This document shows positions 18,200 to 26,023 of a DNA stretch of 26,981 nucleotides, piece by piece (the stretch's first letter is position 1; each line of letters starts with the position of its first letter). The notes under the pieces are model-generated. The model did not search any database, had not been told where the DNA came from, and was given only the letters and a program-made list of their open reading frames with translations. Both the position numbers and the translations under genes were made by a program. Source of the stretch: Chara braunii (lineage: Eukaryota; Streptophyta; Charophyceae; Charales; Characeae); contig BFEA01000014.1 in the NCBI GenBank assembly GCA_003427395.1, positions 4,106,677-4,133,657 of the forward strand, read 5' to 3'.

Positions 18200-20720
18200 C
18201 TATGAGGCGCGATCTTCCCGGTTCGAAATGCCCTCACACACGATGAACTTGGGCGGGTAATTCCTGATCACCAACTCTCGTTTCACTGCCAAGATACATT
18301 CATGAAAACCCCACACATCCGAGCAAAGGTGGTGAACCCGATGCAAGGTGCTGGTAACAGCACCAGCCTTAGCTCTCTTGCTGGAATAGGAGCTGAAGTC
18401 CTAAAACCCACCAAACACCAAACTACCCGAATCCCAGATTGTCGTTGCATTCTTGACAATAGCTACTGTCCGTAACTCAGCACCATACCTGGAAACTACC
18501 ATCCCAGCAAAAACCCAACTGCTCTGGTCATTATCCGTACGAACAAGCCGCAGGTTCGAACCATAGCATTGCGAAAACTGGTCCAAAATACGCATTGCCC
18601 TTTCATGGCTATGATGTCCAACCTCAGCAATAAAAATAGTAACATCATCAACCACTCGAAACCCACGCACTAAACAGCGATCCGCTCCGAGGTTTTTGAG
18701 AAATGAAAACTCAGCGTAAGTGCACAAATTACAAGCTAGCGGGCAGCTGGATGACTTCCCCATAGGCACACCAACCACTTGTCTGAGCAGCTGGCCTGCA
18801 GCCCGGATGAAGGTAAAGCAAAGATCAAAACCCACCATCATCCTCACATCATGGAGAGAAACAAGTAGACATTCATTCCTAACGCCACTGTATGACAACC
18901 AGGCTTTCTTTCCTCTCTTAGCCACTTGCACCCCCTTGCATCCTTAATTATCATAGTAGGCCGTAATCCAGTCGACAGCTTGGATAACCTTCGCGTGGGG
19001 GAGCGAAACAAACATATCCTTGACATCGAACGATCCTATCACCAAATCGTGATAGTACCTCTGGCGAAAGTCTCGGTTCATAGCCTGTATCCCAGGCAGA
19101 AAATGCATAAGTGCTTTGAGGTTGAATCCCGTATTAGCCGGCAAGGCAAACAGAAGAGCATTCAAAGCAGTAGCTACCCTGGAACTAGCTAACTTAGTGG
19201 GTTCACCGCAAGTGGGTGAAATGGGACGCCATCTGGACAAGTCCTTGTGCTTAGGCAGCACATAGGCTTCCCCAAATCGTCCACCAGCATCCCACTTGCC
19301 GAGCCTGAGCAAATTCGAGTCCAAGAAAACCTCCCTCATTCGGAAAAGCACTTCATCTTCCCAACAGCTCACAGCTCGAAACGACGAGTTCCGAGTGAGA
19401 GACATGTGCAAATAGTGCCTATACAGAACCGGACATACAACCAGCGTATCCGTTGTGTTCCTATCGATCGGGATACAGAGGAAAGGTTTGAGACGAAGGA
19501 ACCACTGATTCAAAAAAGTCAAGTAAGCTTCATCCCCAGCCACCAATCGTAAATTCCAACATCCTTCCAACTCACGCTTCTCCACGACATACGAAGATCT
19601 TAGGTAGCTTGCTATCCTAACAATCTGTTTACCCAGTTCCAAAAACCCATGTTTAGGGAGCACCCTCGGTACATTACGAGAGTTCCGGAGAAGGTCAGGT
19701 ATCCCTGGTATACCTCCTATCCGGGTCATAACATGCAACCGGGCAGCAACCCAGAATGCTCCCACCCAGGTTCGAGGTGGCAACTACAGACCCAATCATC
19801 ACTCCTTTTACCCAACTTCTGCACCGTGTGAAAATACCCACTAACCGATACATTTTTACGCCAAACAAAGTGAATCTTCCTTTTAAGTAGTCCTGCAACC
19901 GCCTGCGGTAATGTCGATATCGAGAGCACCCTCAAAACCACAGCATGAACTTTCACGGAATCTACTCGATGATCATAGCGCAATTTTACAACCAGTCGGT
20001 GACGTACATCGATACCTGTTCTACGCTTAATGGCACGAGCCAAAATGCTTTTAAGGACCGCCCTAGTCTGTTTGCCGGAGAACTCGCGGGCACCCTTGAA
20101 CCAGCGAACAAGCAATGAAACAGGATTAAACCTTAACAGGCGTCGTCTCCATGGTTGGAGGAGGAGCAACTTGAGCTGCCCCTTATGGATAGCCTGTCCA
20201 TTAGGAGTGAAAAGAATTGGACCCAACTCCCAAACCCCTCCTTTTTAAAGCACCGACTTAGCATCCTTCAGAGGTACTCTCAAGGAACCCAACTTAACCA
20301 GAGTGAGACCAAAACATCTTCTCAACAAAGGCCAACCATCAGGCCACAAATTGCCAGCAAAAAATTCAATGAAAAGCTTCCTTTTGTTAAGTAGCACCTC
20401 CTGCCTTAGCAATGACAAGACACTATCCGACCATTGGTCACCAATCACCCTGACTTTAACCAATCCAACGTCAGTATCACTAATCCGCTTCCCTCGTCTC
20501 TTAATCCTTCCTGGCCTAGAATTGCGAGCATTTCGCCGCACAGATCGCCTATAATTCAGAATCAGAGAGAAATTCTTGATAATTACTGACTTAACAGACT
20601 GCACAGAAGTTACACCATTCACGAGCGGTACACTCAGATATTGCCCGATACCAATCATCTGCAGCCATCTATACAATCTAGGATAGACCCCAAGTCCCTT
20701 AACCTTAACCGTTCGAATAT
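18200..20720 (-). pseudogene. Penelope-type reverse transcriptase, disrupted
   Basis: An RNA-dependent DNA polymerase relic. The N-terminal part (about 20720-20248) is basic, with an RRNARN..RIKRRGKR stretch. It continues through a TAA (20245-20247) to a WVCSC motif near 19790. A frame change at about 19770-19785 leads to the polymerase core: YVLPKHK and RWRPI (about 19265-19220), then SFDVKDMF with its motif A Asp near 19027. After a TAA (18944-18946) come GVPMG (about 18770) and RVVDD, with the catalytic Asp pair at 18649-18644. A TAG (18401-18403) follows, yet homology-like sequence goes on: SYSSKRAKAG, HRVHHLCS and a YPPKFI motif like the NGYP-type thumb end of Penelope RTs, up to a TAG at 18200-18202. 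The LPKHK..RWRPI, FDV..F, G-PMG and R-VDD layout resembles Penelope-like RTs more than LINE or LTR types. That is family-level judgement by eye. Confidence 0.7.
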
Positions 20721-20732
20721 GTTATGCCCACC

Positions 20733-21029
20733 TTATATAGATACCACGTGTAGATGACCCCACATACTGTGCCCTAGTCCAGGGGACGTCAAAACATACA
20801 CGACGGGACCAATGTCCCAGGAATCCCAGCTGACATTGAGAAGCAGAGATACGAACTTACCCATCCATAGTACCTCACCTAAAATTGCCTGAGCTACAAA
20901 ACAGAGGGTCGCACACTTATCATATAGCAGTCGAAGGTGAGAGGATTTACGATCATGCCAAAGCTGATTGCGTAAGTGCATACAATCGACCAGATTCTGC
21001 CAAAGCCGAACACGCACGAAATGACTCAT
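20733..21029 (-). CDS. Short frame following the SAP-like ORF
   Basis: A 98-codon frame whose ATG directly follows the TGA of the upstream ORF (TGAATG, 21032-21027), in the same reading frame. It is rich in Leu, Val, Trp and His and has no domain I recognise. It may be the N-terminal extension of the RT protein, cut off from it by a frame change near 20720-20735, or readthrough sequence of ORF1. It may equally be non-coding linker. Confidence 0.3.
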   Translation of the reverse strand: MSHFVRVRLWQNLVDCMHLRNQLWHDRKSSHLRLLYDKCATLCFVAQAILGEVLWMGKFVSLLLNVSWDSWDIGPVVYVLTSPGLGHSMWGHLHVVSI

Positions 21030-21848
21030 TCAATTGCCAGGAGTCTCCTCCTCATCCAGCGTAGCTGGATCAGAAGACGATGGAACGGAACCTTCATAGG
21101 CAAGCTTAACCCTTGCCTCAATTATCTTTTCAATGGTCGGTGATTTAGTAGTGTACTCGATGCCCTCCGCTGCGCAAATAGCCTTGAGTTGTTCCTTGTT
21201 CTTGCCAGTAAGCAGCCTGTGGTGCTGAAGTACATACACCAGGATTCCCTCTGGACCACTTCCGGCCGGAATCTTCGTTCGTTGCCGCTCCTCCGCTCTC
21301 CTTGAAGATTCAGCCCGAGGAGTATCAACCACTAAACCGTCATCCCTCTGGAAGACGGGTTGTCGAAACGGCCTACGACCCACACTCGCCGGTTCCTTGC
21401 CCTTCCTCTTCTTCATCTCTCTAATCTCATAGAGTTTAGCTATCTCATCTTCAATATCTTCAATGCCCCGATTCTCATAGTCATATACCTCCCGTTCTCT
21501 CTCTCGAATGACAACGCCTGGAGTACGACACACTGGAGATCGGGCCTCCTCCCGTCTTGCCTCCTCCCGAGAAACGAGATACTGCCGACCGATCTTAGAC
21601 AAAACCCTCGCCTCAAGCGCCTCCGAATTCCTTTCAATCTCCTGCTTGATTAGCTCGTCCATCTTGCGCTTCTCGTCAATCTCTCGCTTATGCGCTTGCT
21701 CCTCTCTCTTCTTTTGAATGAGCTGTCTCGAGAATTCGCACTCCTCGTTATCATCCTGATTACGCCTAGGAGTCCAGTAACGATTACTAGCAGGAGTAGA
21801 TGCATTTGAGGTTCCACCACCAGGCTGTTGCTGGCGCTGGGAGGACAT
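21030..21848 (-). CDS. Coiled-coil and SAP-like retroelement protein (ORF1-like)
   Basis: 272 codons from ATG at 21848 to TGA. Residues 1-30 are Gln/Gly/Ser-rich. Residues about 36-85 are a heptad-like charged helix (QKKREEQ..KREIDEKRKMDELI). Residues 92-150 are Arg/Glu-rich with a second helical stretch and a basic KKRKGK patch at 146-151 that could be a nuclear signal. Residues about 203-252 (LVYVLQHH, NKEQLKAICAAEGIEY, IEKIIEARVKLAY) resemble a SAP/HeH-type helix-extended-helix nucleic-acid-binding fold. The C-terminus is acidic. The ATG lies inside the zinc-knuckle frame next upstream, offset by -1, so the ancestral protein probably began at 21907. It probably binds element RNA or DNA, inferred from domains only. 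Confidence 0.6.
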   Translation of the reverse strand: MSSQRQQQPGGGTSNASTPASNRYWTPRRNQDDNEECEFSRQLIQKKREEQAHKREIDEKRKMDELIKQEIERNSEALEARVLSKIGRQYLVSREEARREEARSPVCRTPGVVIREREREVYDYENRGIEDIEDEIAKLYEIREMKKRKGKEPASVGRRPFRQPVFQRDDGLVVDTPRAESSRRAEERQRTKIPAGSGPEGILVYVLQHHRLLTGKNKEQLKAICAAEGIEYTTKSPTIEKIIEARVKLAYEGSVPSSSDPATLDEEETPGN

Positions 21849-21907
21849 TCCCTCGCGAAATGTCCCTCACCTCCGCAATTGAAGCACTTATTACCAGATG
21901 ATGCCAT
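21650..21907 (-). CDS. CCHC zinc-knuckle N-terminus, frameshifted
   Basis: ATG at 21907 begins MASSGNKCFNCGGEGHFARE followed by Cys21: a perfect CX2CX4HX4C knuckle (Cys8, Cys11, His16, Cys21), the nucleic-acid-binding motif of Gag-like proteins. After Cys21 the frame runs on for about 64 codons of unrelated-looking sequence to a stop at 21650. The sensible continuation (SQRQQQPGGG) is in the -1 frame that forms the coiled-coil ORF. A 1-base loss near 21842 is the simplest cause. I chose this start because it places the knuckle directly after a short N-terminus. Confidence 0.6.
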   Translation of the reverse strand: MASSGNKCFNCGGEGHFARECPPSASNSLVVEPQMHLLLLVIVTGLLGVIRMITRSANSRDSSFKRRERSKRISERLTRSARWTS

Positions 21908-22311
21908 CGTTGATCGTCCAAACCAACCAACCAGGAGTCCCGTGAGCACGAGTATCCAACTCCCAGACGTAAAGATCCAATGATAAGGGGTTGCACTAAC
22001 AGCGCCGCGGATTTCAATAGCCCTACACCATACTAAGTACCGAGTAAGAAGAGCCGCCCCAGAAATACCAACAGCACTCATCCGTAGGCAATACGCACAA
22101 GCCAAAACCATTAACCCTTATCCTAACTAGGTCTTAATCTATTCGTACAAAAATTTGGATGCGATCCTGCTCGTCCACATACACTATAACCCGAACGAGA
22201 GTATCCACCTGAGGGAACCACAAAGCGCATTTAACTAGCATCCTATCCATAGCATCAGAACCACTGTGACCACCACGCAATGTATGACCGCACTACAGGT
22301 TGTCCCATACG
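21908..22311. other. Upstream flank of the retroelement relic
   Basis: The minus-strand frame of the knuckle stays open upstream to about 22111 (GTG start), but the sequence is hydrophobic and unlike a known domain. It may be the element's 5' untranslated region. No LTR or promoter is identified. Confidence 0.35.
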
Positions 22312-22363
22312 TTTGGGCGTTCGGGTTCGGGCGTTCGACCCGTCCCGAACACCGGTTACCCTG
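22312..22363. mobile_element. Solo end fragment of the hAT-like family
   Basis: The last 38 bases (ending CCGGTTACCCTG at 22363) match the right end of the outer element (ending CCGGCAACCCTG at 5800) at 33 of 38 positions by hand count. A CAGGTTGTCC at 22296 might be a remnant of the other end, but the flanking 8-mers do not match. It is probably a deletion remnant. Confidence 0.6.
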
Positions 22364-22784
22364 TACAAGACTATATTTTTTATTATTTATTTTTGAAATT
22401 TTTTGCTGCAAAAAAATCTCTGTGAAAAAGAAAAGAAAAACCCACCCATTTCATATTGTTTTTTTTTTGTTATTTTCTTCTTTTATGTTTTTTTTTTTTT
22501 AAATAAAGAAAAAGCTCAAAAAATAAAATAAAAAACATCACGTTGTAGATCTTGAAAATATCTACAACCCTGTACTTTGTTTTTTTTTTGCTCATTATTT
22601 TCCGGGGAAAAACATATTCCCACGCCCGCTCAAAGCCCGCTCAAAAATTTGAGCTCCGACCCCGCGCTCAATCAGCACGTGGTAACACAAATTGATGAGA
22701 GTGAGGGCGTGTGAGGAGACCTGATGGCGTTCTGTGTTCCTTCCTTTCTCTTCTTCTAACTTCCTTTTTATCTTCTAACTTTTG
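22364..22784. other. A/T-rich DNA without a gene
   Basis: T and A runs predominate to about 22610, then mixed sequence. No supported frame or element. Confidence 0.5.
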
Positions 22785-22863
22785 CAAGCAGGTGACGCTC
22801 CCCAGAGTCCCCACCAATAGATGGAGCCTCTGTTTTGTTTGAAAAAAAAAAAAAAAAAAAAAA
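22785..22863 (+). mobile_element. Retroposon 3' end with poly-A tail (copy 1)
   Basis: GCAGGTGACGCTCCCC followed shortly by CACCAATAGATGGAGCCTC and a 22-base A run (22842-22863). The same blocks occur inverted at about 25559-25592, beside another A tail. Relative to that copy it has an 8-base insertion (AGAGTCCC) and lacks the TCTGCTCTTATCAGC block. It is a non-LTR retroposon 3' end; the body upstream was not delimited. Confidence 0.6.
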
Positions 22864-23268
22864 GTGGAACTTTGACCTTTCCTCATTTCAATCTCTTCGC
22901 CTGGATAAGGCGGACCCTTTTTCTCACTTTTCTATCCCTCTCTCAATTTTGTCCAATTAATGGATGGTTGTTGCTCGATGGCCTCTTCTGAATGACTGAA
23001 TGTATGGGCGCTGCTTGTTTGATAGATCGAAGTAAAGTGCAACGGCTTGTGTGTATGCGCGATCTGCACATAGGACACCATTGTGATTGAATGATGTGAT
23101 TTCCTGGTCTTATGGCCGACTGTTAATCCTGCGTACGGGTGGATACGTTACGAGCCATCCTTCCGGATCTGCTGGCCACGTAAGCGCACGTACGAAGGAG
23201 CCAACCCACCGTATCTGTCCTCCTCCTCTCCTTATTGCAACTCAAGAACCATTGCTACGTGCTAGAGG
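22864..23268. other. Upstream region of family copy 2
   Basis: Mixed composition. No recognisable element or domain. It could hold earlier exons of the following relic. Confidence 0.3.
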
Positions 23269-23830
23269 ATGGAAAACTGCCGACTCCTGTTTGATGGCAA
23301 GGTGTTCCGGGGGATATGGGAAAGGTATTGCTCCGCCATGGAGCCCAGATCTCCAAACCGGCTCACTGAGCGTGAATATCTGAGATTCCAGATGGGGGAA
23401 TACTTTCTTCCTCACCTTCGACCCAGCCTTCCTGGATTCCCCCGTCAACCTGAAGAAGAACGTCTATCTGAGTGGGATATTCAGCGGGCCCTGGATCGGA
23501 ACCCCCGACCCATACAGTACCCGGTCAACCGAAGATTGCAAGTGTTCACTACGTTGGGGTTCGTGGCCATCCAAACGGGATTTCCCCCTCATTACCTCCT
23601 CCTCCCATTTAACAATTTAACCGTCATCCCCTGGCGAGCGTGCCGCCTAACCTGTGCTCCGAGTGCATACAGGACTACGTCTACCGAGCAAGAGGGTTTG
23701 TCTGACGACATCGTAACAAAACCAAGCTACGCGCAAAGAGCCTACACTTAAGGCCCTCATCCTCAGATTCGGAGCTCTGCGAGTTCCACAGGAGCCACGT
23801 GTCAGAACGGCGAGACATTCACAGTGTTCC
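23269..23830 (+). pseudogene. Unrecognised family, copy 2, decayed
   Basis: ATG at 23269 opens a 160-codon frame to 23751. It has MENCRLLF at the start, an Arg/Glu-rich middle (LTEREYLRF, LSEWDIQRAL), then VNRRLQVFTTLGFVA and LLLPFNNLTVIPW. From about 23645 the relationship to copy 1 continues only in another frame: PNLCSEC, YVYRARGFV, an in-frame TGA, then LRPSSSDSELC. So at least one frameshift (about 23637-23650) and one stop separate it from an intact gene. The N-terminal 100 codons show what the complete family may look like upstream of the part seen in copy 1. The function is unknown. Confidence 0.5.
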
Positions 23831-23989
23831 TTGCATACACCACGTGCGGGCCTGGCCTGAGTGTCGGCATTGATCAAACCCCACTCAGGACACAGTGGAC
23901 CCCACTGTGTCTTGAGACTACCACGTAACCCTTCCAAATCAATTGCGTTTCTGTCCTTGACCCAGGTGATCCCAGTTCCAACCTTGGAC
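23831..23989. other. Flank between family copy 2 and the poly-T run
   Basis: Mixed sequence, with no feature supported. Confidence 0.3.
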
Positions 23990-24075
23990 TTTTTTTTTTT
24001 TTTTTTTTTTTTTTTACCAACACTGCCATCAGTGTTAGTGCTGCTGATAAGAGCAGACACCACCCCCACTTTCCT
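23990..24075 (-). mobile_element. Retroposon 3' end with poly-A tail (copy 2)
   Basis: A T run (23990-24015) precedes ACCAACACTGCCATCAGTG, then TGCTGATAAGAGCAGACACC. On the minus strand this is a 3' end followed by an A26 tail. The same TGCTGATAAGAGCAGACACC block lies at 25522-25541 in the same orientation and the same place relative to its tail. Confidence 0.65.
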
Positions 24076-24900
24076 AAAATCCTTGGCACAGTGTCACCCC
24101 TTTCGCTGCGCTTCCGGGCCTACTCCCACTCCAATCAGGAAGCCGCCCTGGACTTGAGGTTGGGCGTCACAACGCCCCATCTCTCCTGAATGGATTCATT
24201 TCTACATCCGGATGATCCTTGGGTGTCTTGAAGTGACGGTGGGTGGCCTTCAATGGCTCCAACTTCACTCCAGCACACCCACAGCTGCATGGTGCTTAAG
24301 CAAGGCATGGACATCACCACCACTGCACCTGCGACGTGTGTCCCCACTCCACCCTTGGGGACTCAATTCATCTAGTATGGCGGGCGACGGGTGTGTGTCA
24401 TCGCCCGTGACTTCTGGGATGAGGTACGCTCAATTTGGCTGCACATTTATGGCAGGGACACAGAAGTACGGAATAAAGACTTCATCATTACTGGGAGAGA
24501 CAACACAGCCTGAGGTTTATTGGGCAAGGCAAGTAAAGAGATTTCCCTCAAGATTCCTCCCAATGGCATAGGATTCTGGAGGCTCTGGATGGCCCTCAGA
24601 GACAGGAGATTCCATAATCATGTTCATCTGAAGTCTCCGGAATTGGGGGCTGAGCTCAGACATTGCGTGTGAATGACAACAGCTGCAGAATGGGCGTCTT
24701 CTGAGAAGAAAACCTCATCATCCCAGCAGTCAGCCGCTGAGCCGTTAAATCAGAGATGGAATGCCCCCACTCCTTGGGCATCTGTCTCTGGGACCTTCAG
24801 TAATCTAAGTCCCGAATATGGAATTCTGCCCCGCCGAGTTGGCGCCTACCCCTCTTTTTTTTGGTGGGGGGGGGGGACTATGCGGGAGTCACAAAAATGA
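24076..24900. other. No recognised gene
   Basis: Composition is balanced. A plus-strand frame (24212-24571, 119 codons) starts without ATG and has no domain I know. A T8-GG-T-G11 stretch lies at about 24855-24877. On the minus strand this could be eroded 3' sequence of retroposons, but I cannot show it. Confidence 0.35.
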
Positions 24901-25041
24901 GTTATAATAATTGCACTATGGGCCAAGATACAGTTTCGAATTGCGGTTTGGGCAATGTATACAACACAGCTTTCTGTCCAGGTAGAGTTCCTGAAGTGCA
25001 ATAATTGCAAACTGTATCGTGCCCCGTAGTGCAATTATAAC
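24901..25041. mobile_element. 141-bp hairpin MITE-like element
   Basis: The left arm reads GTTATAATAATTGCACTATG, then GGCCAAGATACAGTTT. The right arm, inverted, reads GTTATAATTGCACTACGGGG, then CACGATACAGTTT. The arms are about 35-45 bp around a short interior. No clear target duplication and no coding sequence. Confidence 0.65.
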
Positions 25042-25460
25042 AGATCCAATCAATTCGTGGGGAGCAGCATGTGCCTCAGGACCCGCATTCACAGATCTCT
25101 ACACGGTGACCCACCCTGTCATCCCCGACTTCTCCCTTCACACCCCCTCTCAGTTCTTCTCCGACTCAGTCCCCAGTACTCTCACTCGTAAGTCTGTGCA
25201 GGTTGCTTCCAAAGTGGCCGCCTTGTTCCATTGTAATCCCATCCCACTACAGCACTGGTCTAGTACCAGATTGGCTCTGCCTGTCCGGCCTACTCAGCAC
25301 TCTCAGATCTGAGCCCCCTTACCTCTCCCAATCAGCAGTCTCAATCTGGCTATCAGATCATTGATCCCCCATCTTCGCCTGTCTTCGCCTACTACAGTCC
25401 CTCTTTGGATTTTCCATTTCCTTGCTGCTACTCAGTTTTTTTTCAATGCTTCAACCACCT

Positions 25461-25462
<2 letters not shown>
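25042..25462. other. No recognised gene
   Basis: C/T-leaning sequence with short frames and no repeat relationship seen within the window. Confidence 0.4.
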
Positions 25463-25497
<35 letters not shown>

Positions 25498-25592
25498 NCC
25501 CCCACTGATGATAGTGGTGCTGATAAGAGCAGACACCACTACCACCCGGGGAGAGGTTCCATCTATTGGTGGGGAGCGTCACCTGCTGGAAA
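25463..25592 (-). mobile_element. Retroposon 3' end with poly-A tail (copy 3)
   Basis: A T31 run (25463-25493) is followed by the TGCTGATAAGAGCAGACACC block and then TTCCATCTATTGGTGGGGAG and CGTCACCTGC. It therefore carries both sequence blocks seen separately in copies 1 and 2. It lies downstream, on the minus strand, of the LINE ORF2-like fragment at 26533-26024, so it may be that element's 3' end. The N at 25498 sits at the tail junction. Confidence 0.6.
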
Positions 25593-25824
25593 ACGGGTCC
25601 AGCGTCCCTTATACGGAATGTGATCAGAGAACCTTAGAGAAACAGTGAAGGGAATCCTGCCAGCATTGATTACCCTGGATTCCAGGGGATTGACTGAGCA
25701 GGACATGAAGAGGGACTGGAAATGCTCTGGATTTCAGAGCCTTATTTGAGATGTACTCTCCCTCACCCCAGCCTAAGATAGCCTACATCTTTAGTCTGTC
25801 AGTCCGTTGCTGACCCTCATGACC
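25593..25824. other. Possible LINE 3' untranslated region
   Basis: No gene. It lies between the ORF2-like fragment and the tail on the minus strand. Confidence 0.25.
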
Positions 25825-25986
25825 ACCGGTCTGCTCCTCTCAGCTGTTTCACTGTCAGATCAATGTGTTATACTGGAGCGGGTTAGTCCCCCTGCCTCCT
25901 CCCTCACCAGTCTGCTCCTCTCGGTTGTTTTGCTGTCAGATCAATGTGTTATACTGGAGCAGCTTAGTCCCCCTGCCTCCTCCTTG
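25825..25986 (+). repeat. 81-bp tandem duplication (two units)
   Basis: 25825-25905 and 25906-25986 align without gaps, with blocks TCTGCTCCTCTC, CTGTCAGATCAATGTGTTAT and TTAGTCCCCCTGCCTCCTCC identical. Eighty-one is a multiple of three, so a plus-strand frame (25807-26127) repeats a 27-residue peptide containing LSDQCVILE and SPPASSL. Translation is unproven. Confidence 0.85.
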
Positions 25987-26023
25987 CTGGGTGTAGACTG
26001 CCTCTTGATCTCTCGTTACCCTT

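Larger units (their letters stand above)
17293..18201. mobile_element. Terminal-inverted-repeat element, non-autonomous
   Basis: The left end AGGGCATACTCACAC is inverted exactly at 18187-18201, and GCAAAATCTGC recurs in inverted form just inside both ends. A second, diverged right-end-like copy (GTGTGTGAGTACGCC) lies at about 18111-18125. No transposase frame is recognised inside. The flanks (CTA and ATG, or TAA and TAT) give no exact target duplication, so the superfamily is uncertain; a PIF/Harbinger-type origin is possible. The right end abuts the minus-strand RT relic. Confidence 0.55.
18200..21907 (-). mobile_element. Penelope-like retroelement relic (CCHC, coiled coil, SAP-like, RT)
   Basis: Minus-strand frames in consistent order give a zinc knuckle (21907-21845), coiled coil and SAP-like region (21848-21030), a linker frame (21029-20733) and a reverse transcriptase (about 20720-18200). 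They are joined by frameshifts and in-frame stops, so this is an inactive copy. No LTR was recognised. No GIY-YIG nuclease was seen after the RT, although the TIR element at 17293-18201 abuts that end. On the minus strand the far side of the TIR element soon meets an A28 run, which could be the original tail. Confidence 0.6.

Noticed and set aside
21360-21717. Plus-strand frames opposite the coiled-coil ORF
   Set aside because: They are antisense shadows of the minus-strand ORF, which has the coherent domain order.
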